From: Gp6-AA40 sp035647075 | Lineage (GTDB): Bacteria > Acidobacteriota > Vicinamibacteria > Vicinamibacterales > UBA2999 | Direction of reading: 5' to 3' | Assembly (NCBI GenBank): GCA_035647075.1 | Contig: DASROF010000079.1 | Span: 1-31,282, forward strand | DNA length: 31,282 nucleotides | Part shown: positions 1 through 7,758 of the stretch, piece by piece | Layout of the letters: every line of letters begins with the position of its first letter | Position numbering within the stretch: the stretch's first letter is position 1 | Program-made: the position numbers and the translations under genes | Notes under the pieces: generated by a model | What the model saw: only the letters and a program-made list of their open reading frames with translations | Databases searched by the model: none | Told to the model about the DNA's origin: nothing

Positions 1-172
1 GGACAGCCTGTCCCTTGATGATCACGGTGCAGCAGCCACACTGCCCGAGTCCGCAGCCGAACTTCGGACCATTCAACTGCAGGTCGTCGCTGAGCACGTA
101 GAGCAATGGTGTCGCCGGATCGACGTCGACCGTGTGCGATGTGCCGTTGACCCTCAGCGTGATGCGGCTCAT
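1..172 (-). CDS. (2Fe-2S)-binding oxidoreductase small subunit, N-terminal part (partial)
   Basis: The gene starts at the ATG at 170-172 and runs off the left edge, so only about 57 residues are visible. They form a plant-type ferredoxin fold start with the cluster motif GCGLGQCGCC at about residues 40-49, the CxxxxCxxCC-type arrangement of small subunits of molybdenum hydroxylases (isoquinoline 1-oxidoreductase alpha subunit / aldehyde or xanthine dehydrogenase small subunit). The subunit would pass electrons from a molybdopterin large subunit, which would lie beyond the window. An AGGG ribosome-binding site lies just upstream. It follows the metallo-beta-lactamase-fold gene by 20 bases on the same strand, so the two may be cotranscribed. 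The exact substrate cannot be told from this part. Confidence 0.85.
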   Translation of the reverse strand, partial: MSRITLRVNGTSHTVDVDPATPLLYVLSDDLQLNGPKFGCGLGQCGCCTVIIKGQAV

Positions 173-192
173 GGCCCTGTCGCAGCCCCCGG

Positions 193-1323
193 CTACCGTG
201 CCGCAGCGTACGTTTTCGCGAACCCGTTACGGGCGTTGGTCACCGTGAACGACCCGTCCTGACGGGCAGAGACCTTGATCCAGTACGCCTGACCGTTGTG
301 GACAGGTGGGGCTGTCGCTCCCGCCGCGCCGCGTGCCGGGGGCGTCATCGGTGCGATTGGCAGCGCCGCTGGCTGATCGTCCACGCCGTTGGCAATGAAC
401 GTACCCGGCACCGTGTACTCCTGCCCGCTTAACTGCGAAAAGTGCAGCTGCCAGATCGCCTCGAGCCGCGGTGCGCCGAACAACACCTTCATCGCGTCCG
501 GCTGCCCGCCTTTTCGCGTGCCGTTGTTGATCACCGCGACGCGCGGTTGAATCGCGTGGACGAGAACCGGCGAATTCGAAATCGCCTGGCCATGGTGCGA
601 GACGACGAACAGATCGATGTCGCCGAGACGGTTCGCCGGGCACATCAGCTCGATTTCCTTGTTCCAGGTGAGATCGCCCATATGCAGAGCGCGGAAGCGT
701 CCGAAGCTGAAGTGCGACCCGACGGATTGCGCGTTCTCTCCCGGGTCCGGATCCTGTGGCTGCGTGGACGCGCAGTACGGATTGGGCCGGCCGGCGCCCG
801 GAACCGCCGCGGTGATTGGCTTGCCGGCGGCCTCCACAATCCGGACCTCGACATCGCCGAGTGAGAAACGATGTCCGGGCTGCACGACCGTGTGACGCCC
901 CTTCGCAAACAGCGGCGGATAGACGTTCTGCAGAAACGCGTCAGTGGCTGCGTTCTTTTCAACGCTGGGACCGTGATCGATGAACTCCCGGACTGGGATG
1001 CGGCCGGCGATCTCCGCCATCGCGCCGAAGTGATCGGCGTGGTAGTGGGTAGTAATCAGATGGTCGATCTGCGTGAGACCCGCATCCTTGACCGCCCCCA
1101 TGATGCGATCCGCGTCGCGCATCGCCGCCGGCCCCCCGTTGCCGGTATCAATGAGCAGCGACTCCCGCGACGGCGCCACGAACAGCGTGGCGTTGCCACC
1201 TTCCACGTCGATGACATACACGTCGAGGGTGCGCGCGGCGCGATCCTGCGCGACCACCGACGCCACGGACAGCGCGGCAACCAGGCCGGAAAGCCGAAGG
1301 GAACGAAGCGAGGCAGGCTTCAC
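193..1323 (-). CDS. Exported metallo-beta-lactamase-fold hydrolase (ComEC-type MBL domain)
   Basis: This 376-residue protein has an N-terminal signal peptide (basic start, then LSGLVAALSVASVVAQ), so it is probably periplasmic or secreted. The MBL zinc motif THYHADH sits at residues 92-98. A later GDL segment (metal Asp) and SHHG (about residue 243) complete the pattern typical of the stand-alone ComEC/Rec2-like branch of the superfamily. The middle and C-terminus are rich in Pro, Ala and Gly. Translation begins at a GTG (1321-1323) with no clear ribosome-binding site. The gene diverges from the DUF2306 gene across only 37 bases. Family members hydrolyse phosphoester or ester bonds, but the substrate here is unknown. 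The fold assignment is firm and the role is open. Confidence 0.85.
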   Translation of the reverse strand: MKPASLRSLRLSGLVAALSVASVVAQDRAARTLDVYVIDVEGGNATLFVAPSRESLLIDTGNGGPAAMRDADRIMGAVKDAGLTQIDHLITTHYHADHFGAMAEIAGRIPVREFIDHGPSVEKNAATDAFLQNVYPPLFAKGRHTVVQPGHRFSLGDVEVRIVEAAGKPITAAVPGAGRPNPYCASTQPQDPDPGENAQSVGSHFSFGRFRALHMGDLTWNKEIELMCPANRLGDIDLFVVSHHGQAISNSPVLVHAIQPRVAVINNGTRKGGQPDAMKVLFGAPRLEAIWQLHFSQLSGQEYTVPGTFIANGVDDQPAALPIAPMTPPARGAAGATAPPVHNGQAYWIKVSARQDGSFTVTNARNGFAKTYAAAR

Positions 1324-1360
1324 GGTGAGAAACTACCACGGTGTGGCAAAATGCGCATCC

Positions 1361-2017
1361 ATGGCTGTCACGCTTGATCGACCTGTCTCCGGACCGTCAC
1401 CAGCTCGTTCGCATCGGACGGCCCTGATCGTTCTGGTCCTGGTCTTCCTCGCCGGCGTGCTCTTCATCGTCCAGGCGGCGGTGCCCTATTTCGCTCTGGA
1501 CCAGTCCCAGTTCAAGGGCTACTGGCCGCGACGCTGGTGGCTCCTGGCCCACATCTCACTGGGGATCGTGGCACTGCTGTCCGGACCCGTGCAGCTCTGG
1601 CTTGGCGTGAGCGACCAGAGGCCGGAGATTCATCGGCGGCTTGGCCTCGTCTACATGCTGGCGGTGCTGTTCAGTTCCGCCGCCGCCTACTACCTGGCAT
1701 TTCACACCGACGTCGGTGTGGTGTTCGGTGCCGGTCTGGCCGGGCTGGCAACCGCATGGCTGGTGACAACAGGGCTGGCGTTCGCTGCGATCAAACGGCA
1801 GCTCTACGATCAGCACAAGGAATGGATGATCCGCAGTTACGTGGTCACCACGGGATTCGTCAGCTTCCGCGCCGTGTTTCCGTTGCTGCAAAGCAGCGGC
1901 ATCGCGGACGCCGGCGCGGCGGCGGCGATGGCCGCCTGGGGCTGTTGGGCCGTGCCGCTGTTGATCACTGAAGCGGTACTCCAGGGTCGAAAGATCCTGG
2001 CTGTCAGGCCGACTTGA
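1361..2017 (+). CDS. DUF2306 family integral membrane protein
   Basis: This 218-residue protein has about six hydrophobic segments, beginning with TALIVLVLVFLAGVLFIVQA. It carries the DUF2306 signature: WLLAHISLGIVALLSGPVQLW, then HRRLGLVYMLAV, then a loop with HKEWMIRSY. The conserved His residues in these motifs are a family hallmark, but the function is not established. I chose the ATG at 1361 because the reading frame upstream of it lies antisense inside the divergent MBL gene and has no membrane character. The 3' end overlaps the convergent DUF374 gene by 14 bases. It is one of the few plus-strand genes in the window. Confidence 0.85.
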   Translation: MAVTLDRPVSGPSPARSHRTALIVLVLVFLAGVLFIVQAAVPYFALDQSQFKGYWPRRWWLLAHISLGIVALLSGPVQLWLGVSDQRPEIHRRLGLVYMLAVLFSSAAAYYLAFHTDVGVVFGAGLAGLATAWLVTTGLAFAAIKRQLYDQHKEWMIRSYVVTTGFVSFRAVFPLLQSSGIADAGAAAAMAAWGCWAVPLLITEAVLQGRKILAVRPT

Positions 2018-2684
2018 CCAGTTCTGAGGCACGTTGCTCGAGCGAAGCCAACCTGGCTTCGAGCGTCAACCGCACCTCTTCACGCGCATCGTCCTTAGCG
2101 TCGGGGGGCACCTCGATCGGCTCGCCGATCACGAGAGCGACATTGGTCAACGGCTTGGGGATCTGCGTCCGATCCCAGCTGCGGAGCGTCCAGGCGCTCG
2201 CCGCCTCGAGGTGAAACGGCAAAATAGGATTGCCGGTCGCGCCGGCAAGCCAGACGGCGCCCGGCTGCGCCACGCGCGCGGGACCGCGCGGGCCGTCGAG
2301 CGTGAATCCGGCCGGTTTTCCCGCCTTCATCGCGCGCACGAGCTGCACCATCGCCTTGCGGCCGCCACGCGTTGACGACCCACGCGCTGTGCCGTAGCCG
2401 AATCGCTCGATGATCCGCGCGATCCATTCCCCGTCGAAGTTCTCGCTGGTGATGACAACGATGCCGCGACCGCGGAAGTAGAAGGTCGCGGGCAGGATTC
2501 GGCCATGCCAGAAGGCCATCACCGGCTGCCGGCCGGACGCGGTAATCGCGTCAAGGTGATGCATCCCTTCAACACGCCAGCGCAGTGTGTGACCGAGCGC
2601 GTTAATCAGCGGATACCCGAGGCCGGCAATCGCGGCAATCTGCAGTCGCTTCAGGGGTGACGCCTGCCAGTCTTCCGGCATCAC
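2004..2684 (-). CDS. DUF374 lysophospholipid acyltransferase-like protein
   Basis: The 226-residue protein matches the DUF374 family, which is related to bacterial lipid A / lysophospholipid acyltransferases. Visible signatures are MAFWHGRILPATF (about residues 55-67, probable catalytic His), then SENFDGEWIARIIERFGYG, the RGSSTRGG stretch and TLDGPRGPA. The hydrophobic N-terminal portion (AAIAGLGYPLINALG) suits a membrane-bound enzyme that uses acyl-ACP or a lipid acceptor. It overlaps the ETF:quinone oxidoreductase gene by ATGA (2681-2684), so it is the last gene of the fab-etf run. That position fits a lipid role, but the donor and acceptor are not known. Confidence 0.85.
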   Translation of the reverse strand: MMPEDWQASPLKRLQIAAIAGLGYPLINALGHTLRWRVEGMHHLDAITASGRQPVMAFWHGRILPATFYFRGRGIVVITSENFDGEWIARIIERFGYGTARGSSTRGGRKAMVQLVRAMKAGKPAGFTLDGPRGPARVAQPGAVWLAGATGNPILPFHLEAASAWTLRSWDRTQIPKPLTNVALVIGEPIEVPPDAKDDAREEVRLTLEARLASLEQRASELVKSA

Positions 2685-4333
2685 ATTCCGTTGTACTGCG
2701 GGCCCCCGCCACCTTCAGGTGGCACCCAGGTGATGACCTGATACGGATCCATGATGTCGCACGTCTTGCAGTGGACGCAGTTCGAGGCGTTGATTTGCAG
2801 CCTGGGCGTGCCATCGGATTCGCGGGCAATTTCATAAACGTTTGCCGGGCAGAACCGAGTGCACGGATGCCCGTATTCCGGTCCGCAGATCGAGCTGCAC
2901 ACCTCGGTGTGGACAAGCAGATGCGGCGGCTGATCCTCGTCGTGCGCGGCGCCGGAATAGTGCACGTTCGTGACCTTGTCGAAGGTCAGACGCCTGTCGA
3001 TCGCGGTGTCGTTGCTCGGTCGCAGATCTGGTGCGCCGCTCGTCGACGTGTTGATGCGGTGCATCCGTTCGTGACCGGCATCACCATGCACATCGGTCGG
3101 CCACCAACCGCGCGTGAGCAGCGACACGCCTGAGAACGCGAGCCCCGCGAGGAGTCCGTGGCTGAATGCCTGGTGCACGTTGCGAACCGGATAGAGCTCG
3201 GCGCGCACCGGGCTCGCATCGATCCGTCTCTGATAGCTCGCCAGGCTCGAGGCAGAGCTGTCGCCCGCCCGAACCGCCTCGAACGCCGACTCCGCCGCCA
3301 GCATTCCCGTTCGCATCGCCAGATGAATGCCCTTGAGGCGCAGCGAGTTCAGGAATCCTCCGGCATCGCCGGCGATCAGTGCGCCGTCCATGTACGGCTG
3401 CGGAATCGTGTTCCACCCGCCCTCAGGCAACGCCTTGGCACCGTAGCGCACGAGCGAGCCGGCGTCGAGCAGTCCTGCGATCAGCGGGTGCTGCTTGAAC
3501 CGGTTGAACGCCATGTGCGGATCAAACAGCGGGTCCTGATAATCGAGTCCGACGACGAAGCCGATGGAGAGCTGGCGTTCGGCCATCGCGTAAACGAATC
3601 CGCCGCCGAACTCCTCAGACCGCAGCGGGTAGCCCATCGTGTGCATCACGGTGCCCGGCGCGATACGCCCAGCGGGAATCTCCCACAGTTCCTTCAGCCC
3701 CACCGCAAACTGCTGCGGCTGGCGGCCGGTGCCGAGCGGCAGACGACGAAGCAGTTCCTTGGTCAGGTTGCCTCGCACACCATCGCAGAAGATCGTGACC
3801 TTGGCGAGGACATCCACACCTGGCTCGAACGTCGGCTTCTGCTCCCCATGCCGGCCGATCCCGCGATCGCCGGTCCTGACGCCAACGACGCGCTGACCCT
3901 CCATCAGCACCTCCTGTCCGGCGAACCCGGTGAACACGTCCACCCCTTCCGCCTCGACCTGCTGCGCCAGCCATTGTCCGAACGCGTTGAGCGAGATGAT
4001 GACGTTGCCGTGGTTCTGCAGCGGTGGCGGGATGATGGGAAACGCGATCTTCCGCTGCGATGTCAGGAAATAAACGTGATCCGTGTGCACCGGAACCGCG
4101 AGCGGGGCGCCCTTCTGCTCGTAGTCAGGAATCAGATCGCGCAGCGTCGATGGATCGAGCACCGCACCCGACAACAGGTGCGCGGCGGGCTCGCGCGACT
4201 TTTCGAGAACGGCAATGGAGAGCGGCTCGCCCGGCTGCTGCTTCTGCAGCTGCGCCAGACGAAGGGCCGCCGACATCCCGGCAGGGCCGCCGCCGACTAT
4301 GAGGACGTCGACTTCGAGGGTCTCGCGTGTCAC
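2681..4333 (-). CDS. Electron transfer flavoprotein:quinone oxidoreductase (ETF-QO)
   Basis: A 550-residue full-length ETF-QO. It takes electrons from reduced ETF and passes them to membrane quinone. The N-terminus has the FAD Rossmann motif GGGPAG at residues 14-19. The centre has the family's quinone-binding region, with GDAGGFLNSLRLKGIH for the second FAD contact. The C-terminus carries the fused 4Fe-4S domain: CSSICGPEYGHPCTRFCP followed by NCVHCKTCDIMDP, with Cys519, 522 and 525 plus an upstream Cys as cluster ligands. The length agrees with the single-chain ETF-QO rather than the split FixC/FixX pair. It starts at GTG (4331-4333), 95 bases after etfA across a repeat-like gap. The neighbouring menaquinone operon suggests menaquinone as the acceptor (inference). 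Confidence 0.95.
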   Translation of the reverse strand: MTRETLEVDVLIVGGGPAGMSAALRLAQLQKQQPGEPLSIAVLEKSREPAAHLLSGAVLDPSTLRDLIPDYEQKGAPLAVPVHTDHVYFLTSQRKIAFPIIPPPLQNHGNVIISLNAFGQWLAQQVEAEGVDVFTGFAGQEVLMEGQRVVGVRTGDRGIGRHGEQKPTFEPGVDVLAKVTIFCDGVRGNLTKELLRRLPLGTGRQPQQFAVGLKELWEIPAGRIAPGTVMHTMGYPLRSEEFGGGFVYAMAERQLSIGFVVGLDYQDPLFDPHMAFNRFKQHPLIAGLLDAGSLVRYGAKALPEGGWNTIPQPYMDGALIAGDAGGFLNSLRLKGIHLAMRTGMLAAESAFEAVRAGDSSASSLASYQRRIDASPVRAELYPVRNVHQAFSHGLLAGLAFSGVSLLTRGWWPTDVHGDAGHERMHRINTSTSGAPDLRPSNDTAIDRRLTFDKVTNVHYSGAAHDEDQPPHLLVHTEVCSSICGPEYGHPCTRFCPANVYEIARESDGTPRLQINASNCVHCKTCDIMDPYQVITWVPPEGGGGPQYNGM

Positions 4334-4336
4334 TGA

Positions 4337-4428
4337 GTCTTAACCGCGAAAGACGCGACGCACACGACGATCACAAACCAATAATAGTTTCTCTTCGCGG
4401 TCTCCGTATTTCTTCGCGCTCTTGGTGG
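4337..4428. repeat. Probable interspersed repeat between etfA and ETF-QO
   Basis: This AT-richer block fills the gap between the etfA stop and the ETF-QO start. It contains an inverted pair, ACCGCGAA (4343-4350) and TTCGCGGT (4394-4401). Its outer ends read, on the minus strand, ACCACCAAGAGCGCGAAGA and TCTTTCGCGGTTAAG. From memory, such ends resemble a class of short interspersed elements common in acidobacterial and some other genomes. Only one copy lies in this window, so the repeat status is inference. It has no long open frame and does not look like a strong terminator. Confidence 0.45.
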
Positions 4429-5394
4429 TTACGCCTTCTCCAGCTCGGCGAGCATGGCCGGCACGATCTCGAACAGATCGCCGACGAGGCCGTAGTCCGC
4501 GACTTCGAAGATCGGCGCATCGGCGTCCTTGTTGATCGCGACGATCGTGCGGGCGCCCTTCATGCCGACGAGATGCTGGATGGCCCCCGAGATCCCGAGC
4601 GCCAGGTACAGCTTCGGCGCGACAGTCTGTCCCGAGCTGCCGATCTGGCGTTCCATCGGCAGCCACCCGTTGTCGCAGATCGGACGCGAGGCAGCGAGTT
4701 CGGCACCCATCGCCTTCGCCAGCTTCTCCGCGATCGCGATGTTCTCCTGCGACTTGATACCGCGACCGACGGCGACGATCCGCTCGGCCTGACTGAGATC
4801 GACGGCCTGCTTCGCCTCCTGAAACGGCGGCTCCGGCTTCTGCCGAACCTGCGCGGCATCCAGGTGTACCGGAACGGGGGTGATCGGTGCGTGACCGCCC
4901 TTCTGCACGGCATCCGCGCGGAACGCGCCGATCTGCAACGTCACGAAGAACGGCGGTTCCCCCAGCGGTTTCACCTGCGCCGCCAGTTTTCCCTGGAACA
5001 TCGGACGGGTGAACGTCGCGTCCGCGCCGGTGCCGGAGATTCCTGTGACGTCGGTGATGAGCGCTTTCCGCAGCCGGGCGGCGATGCTCGGGGCGCAATC
5101 GCGTGTCTGATACGTGTGTGGCATCAGCACGAAGGTCGGTGTCGTCGCATCGACGACGGCGCGAACCGCGATCGCGTACCCGTCCGGCGTGTACAAGCTC
5201 AGTGCCGGGTCTTCAGCGGCGAACACTTCCGCGACCTGCGCTCCGGCGATCTCGGACGCAATCGAAGCGACGGCGCTTCCCAGGACCGCAACCTTCACCG
5301 GCAACGGTCCGGCCATGGCCTGCGCGGCCGCCACCGCTTCCCACGACGCGCGATTCAGCCTGCCGTCGCGCTGCTCAGCGATGACGAGGATCAC
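4429..5394 (-). CDS. etfA: Electron transfer flavoprotein subunit alpha
   Basis: The 321-residue protein has the two-domain EtfA layout. The N-terminal half is the alpha/beta domain. The C-terminal FAD domain has ERIVAVGRGIKSQENIAIAE, then SRPICDNGWLPMERQIGSSG, GISGAIQHLVGMKGA and INKDADAPIFEVADYGLVGD, all classic FAD-binding blocks. It pairs with EtfB to carry electrons from acyl-CoA dehydrogenases and similar enzymes to ETF-QO. Translation starts at GTG (5392-5394), and the GTGA overlap with the etfB stop implies translational coupling. The C-terminus ends at a TAA directly beside the repeat-like block at 4337-4428. Confidence 0.95.
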   Translation of the reverse strand: MILVIAEQRDGRLNRASWEAVAAAQAMAGPLPVKVAVLGSAVASIASEIAGAQVAEVFAAEDPALSLYTPDGYAIAVRAVVDATTPTFVLMPHTYQTRDCAPSIAARLRKALITDVTGISGTGADATFTRPMFQGKLAAQVKPLGEPPFFVTLQIGAFRADAVQKGGHAPITPVPVHLDAAQVRQKPEPPFQEAKQAVDLSQAERIVAVGRGIKSQENIAIAEKLAKAMGAELAASRPICDNGWLPMERQIGSSGQTVAPKLYLALGISGAIQHLVGMKGARTIVAINKDADAPIFEVADYGLVGDLFEIVPAMLAELEKA

Positions 5395-6152
5395 AGGACC
5401 CGCGCCTCCTCGCGCAGGAGACGCACCAGGTCCTTCGCCGCCTCACCAGCGGAGCCTTCGATCATGTGCGTCGTCTTGGCGCGCGTCGGCACGGCGAGGC
5501 TGACGATCTGCTGCGTCGGCTGAAGATCCGGCGGCATGGCCGCTGTCCGGATCTCCTTCTTCTTCGCCGCCATGATCCCCTTCAGCGTGGCATAGCGAAG
5601 CTGGTTGATCCCGCTCTGGATGGTGAGCACCGCTGGCAGCGGCATGGTGATCCACTGGAACCAGCCGCCTTCGAGCTCGCGCTTCACGCGAAGCGCGTCT
5701 CCCTCGGCCTGGACCTCCATGATGATCGTGGAATGCGGGCTGCCCAGCCGCTCGGCCAGGATGACGCCCGTCTGCGCCTGGCCAAGATCGTCCGACTGCA
5801 GACCCGTGAGCACGAGATCGAACTTCTCGTCGCCCATCGCTGCAGCCAGCGCGTCAGCCGTCATGAACGCGTCCGCCGCGGCCAGCCGGTCGTCTTGGAC
5901 ATGAATCGCGCGATCGGCGCCGCGCGCGAGCGCCTCGCGAATCACCTGCTGGACACGCGCCGGACCGGCGCAGCAGACCACCACTTCCCCGCCGTGCCGC
6001 TCGCGCAGTCGCAGCGCTTCCTCGAGCGCGTAGGCGTCCGGCTCGTTCATCTCGTAGCTGACGTCCTGCTCGCGGATCCAGGTCTTGTCGTCGTTGAGCC
6101 GCGGCTGCCACTCGCGGGTCGGAACCTGCTTGATACAGACGGCGATCTTCGT
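5391..6152 (-). CDS. etfB: Electron transfer flavoprotein subunit beta (probable ACG start)
   Basis: The protein has EtfB features: KIAVCIKQVPTREW at the N-terminus, YEMNEPDAYALEEALRLRE, the nucleotide-binding stretch VLTGLQSDDLGQAQTGVILAE, the ERLGSPHSTIIMEV segment, and a C-terminal arm ending in LVRLLREEARVL. It binds AMP and dimerises with EtfA. No ATG, GTG or TTG exists at the expected start. The codon in the position of the usual Met-Lys-Ile is ACG (6150-6152), preceded by GAGGGG at a 5-base spacing and 2 bases after the fabF stop. The only canonical in-frame start is an ATG at 6275, 121 bases inside fabF, which would add about 41 unrelated residues. I therefore take ACG as start (253 residues). 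A sequencing error turning ATG into ACG is the main alternative. Confidence 0.88.
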   Translation of the reverse strand, partial: TKIAVCIKQVPTREWQPRLNDDKTWIREQDVSYEMNEPDAYALEEALRLRERHGGEVVVCCAGPARVQQVIREALARGADRAIHVQDDRLAAADAFMTADALAAAMGDEKFDLVLTGLQSDDLGQAQTGVILAERLGSPHSTIIMEVQAEGDALRVKRELEGGWFQWITMPLPAVLTIQSGINQLRYATLKGIMAAKKKEIRTAAMPPDLQPTQQIVSLAVPTRAKTTHMIEGSAGEAAKDLVRLLREEARVL

Positions 6153-6154
6153 AG

Positions 6155-7396
6155 CTACCCCTCGTACTTCTTGAAGAGCAATGCAGCGTTCGTGCCGCCG
6201 AAACCGAACGAGTTCGACAGCGCGTAGCGGACTGGCATCTTCCGACTCGTATGCGGCACGTAATCGAGATCGCACTCGGGATCGGGGTTGTCGAGGTTAA
6301 TCGTCGGCGGCACCTCGTCGGTAGACACCGCCAGCGCCGAGATGCCAGCCTCGAGGCCGCCGGCGCCGCCGAGCAGATGCCCGGTCATCGACTTCGTCGA
6401 CGAGATGGCGAGCTTCCGTGCGTGATCGCCGAAGCAGTTCTTGATCGCCAGCGTCTCGAGCTTGTCGTTGTAGGGCGTGGACGTGCCATGGGCGTTGATG
6501 TAGTCGACCTGATCGGGTCTGATCCCGGCCTTGCGGACGGCCATCGCCATCGCACGCCTGGCGCCGTCGCCGTCTTCTGACGGCGCGGTCATGTGGTACG
6601 CATCGGACGTCGATCCGTAACCGACGATCTCCGCGTAGATCGTCGCGCCGCGCTGCGTCGCGTGCTCGAGCTCCTCGAGAATCAGCACGCCGGCACCTTC
6701 GCCGATGATGAAGCCGTCGCGATCCTTGTCGAATGGCCGGCTGGCTCGGCCCGGCTCGTCGTTGCGGGTGGAGAGCGCGCGGAGCTGCGCGAATCCGCCG
6801 AGGCTCATCGGCGTGATCGCCGCCTCGGAGCCTCCGGCGATCATCGCGTTCGCATCGCCGCGTTTGATGATCTCGTAGGACTCGCCGACGGCATGCGCGG
6901 ACGCCGAACAGGCTGTGCACGTCGCGAGATTCGGCCCCTTCGCGCCAAAGCGAATCGACACCTGCCCTGATGCCAGATTGATGATGGCCGACGGAATGAA
7001 GAAGGGCGACACCTTGCGCGGTCCGCCCTTGAGCAGCGCTTCGTGCTCGCGTTCGATGGTGATGAATCCGCCGATGCCGGAGCCGATGAACGCGCCGACC
7101 TCCGGACCGTTCTCAGCCGTGATCGTCAGCTTCGAGTCGTCCATCGCGAACTGCGCGGCCGCGATCGCGTACTGGATGAAGAGGTCCATCTTCTTGATGT
7201 CCTTCTTCTCAATCCAGTTGAGCGGGTCGAAGCCGTTGACTTCGGCCGCGATCTGCGCCGCGTAGCCGCTGACGTCAAAGCGGGTGACGCGCGTCACCCC
7301 GCTCTGGCCCGCCAGCAGCGCCGCCCACGTCTCGCGGGTGCCGAGGCCGAGGGCCGACACCAGTCCGATACCGGTGATGACAACCCGCCTGTTCAC
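6155..7396 (-). CDS. fabF: 3-oxoacyl-ACP synthase II (FabF)
   Basis: This 413-residue condensing enzyme elongates acyl-ACP with malonyl-ACP in fatty acid synthesis. The Cys-His-His triad is visible: Cys163 in TACSASAHAVGE, His303 in NAHGTSTPYND and His340 in SMTGHLLGGAGG. The C-terminal GFGGTNA loop is also present. The length matches FabF of other bacteria. It begins with GTG (7394-7396), with GGAG a few bases upstream, and follows acpP by 31 bases. The stop TAG lies 2 bases before the proposed ACG start of etfB, so fabF and etfB look translationally coupled. Confidence 0.96.
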   Translation of the reverse strand: MNRRVVITGIGLVSALGLGTRETWAALLAGQSGVTRVTRFDVSGYAAQIAAEVNGFDPLNWIEKKDIKKMDLFIQYAIAAAQFAMDDSKLTITAENGPEVGAFIGSGIGGFITIEREHEALLKGGPRKVSPFFIPSAIINLASGQVSIRFGAKGPNLATCTACSASAHAVGESYEIIKRGDANAMIAGGSEAAITPMSLGGFAQLRALSTRNDEPGRASRPFDKDRDGFIIGEGAGVLILEELEHATQRGATIYAEIVGYGSTSDAYHMTAPSEDGDGARRAMAMAVRKAGIRPDQVDYINAHGTSTPYNDKLETLAIKNCFGDHARKLAISSTKSMTGHLLGGAGGLEAGISALAVSTDEVPPTINLDNPDPECDLDYVPHTSRKMPVRYALSNSFGFGGTNAALLFKKYEG

Positions 7397-7427
7397 GGCT
7401 GCTCCATTCGAGGACCCGCCGGTCGGA

Positions 7428-7670
7428 CTACTTCTTTCCTTTACCGTGCGCCTCGATATACTCGATGGCTTCCTTCACGCGGGTGATCTTCTCGGCATCC
7501 TCGTCCGGAATCTCGATCCCGAACTCCTCCTCGAACGCCATGACGAGCTCCACCGTGTCGAGAGAGTCGGCGCCAAGGTCGTCGACGAACGACGCGTCCG
7601 GCGTCACTTCCTCCTCGTCCACGCCCAGCTGCTCCACGATGATGCTCTTCACCTTGTCTGCGACTGCCAT
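7428..7670 (-). CDS. acpP: Acyl carrier protein
   Basis: An 80-residue acidic protein. The phosphopantetheine attachment Ser lies in DDLGADSLDTVELVM (about residues 30-44), the universal ACP motif. It carries growing acyl chains for FabD, FabG, FabF, PlsX and the lipid A acyltransferases encoded in the same window. I chose the ATG at 7670 because GGAGGA lies just upstream and the protein then starts MAVADKVKSIIVEQL, as is usual. The longer frame reaching 7853 would translate intergenic repeat sequence and is not credible. Confidence 0.96.
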   Translation of the reverse strand: MAVADKVKSIIVEQLGVDEEEVTPDASFVDDLGADSLDTVELVMAFEEEFGIEIPDEDAEKITRVKEAIEYIEAHGKGKK

Positions 7671-7682
7671 CTGTCCTCCGGT

Positions 7683-7717
7683 CGGTGGTTGGTAGTTGGT
7701 AGTTGGCAGCTGGTAGT
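7683..7717. repeat. Period-7 tandem array (TGGTAGT units) between fabG and acpP
   Basis: Five consecutive 7-base units lie here. Two are exact TGGTAGT copies (7690-7703), followed by TGGCAGC and another TGGTAGT, with a diverged CGGTGGT unit first. The array occupies much of the 88-base gap between fabG and acpP and lies just upstream of the acpP ribosome-binding site. Downstream, CCAACCAC (7736-7743) could pair with GTGGTTGG at 7685-7692 to form a long-loop stem. No gene is present. The role is unknown. Confidence 0.6.
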
Positions 7718-7758
7718 CGCGATGCCCACGACCCCCCAACCACGTTCCACCAACCAAA

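Noticed and set aside
1073..1360. Upstream extension of the DUF2306 gene.
   Set aside because: The extra sequence is antisense to the MBL gene and has no membrane or domain character. The ATG at 1361 gives a normal family start.
3158..4336. Long plus-strand frame of 392 codons opposite ETF-QO.
   Set aside because: It is antisense to a well-supported gene and its composition (Arg, Leu, His, Asp rich) is that of a GC-rich shadow frame.
4327..5523. Long plus-strand frame of 398 codons opposite etfA.
   Set aside because: It is a shadow of etfA with no motif, and it runs across the repeat-like gap.
6153..6275. Extended etfB reading frame from the ATG at 6275.
   Set aside because: It would overlap fabF by 121 bases and add about 41 Arg-rich residues unlike any EtfB N-terminus. 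The conserved start lies at 6152.
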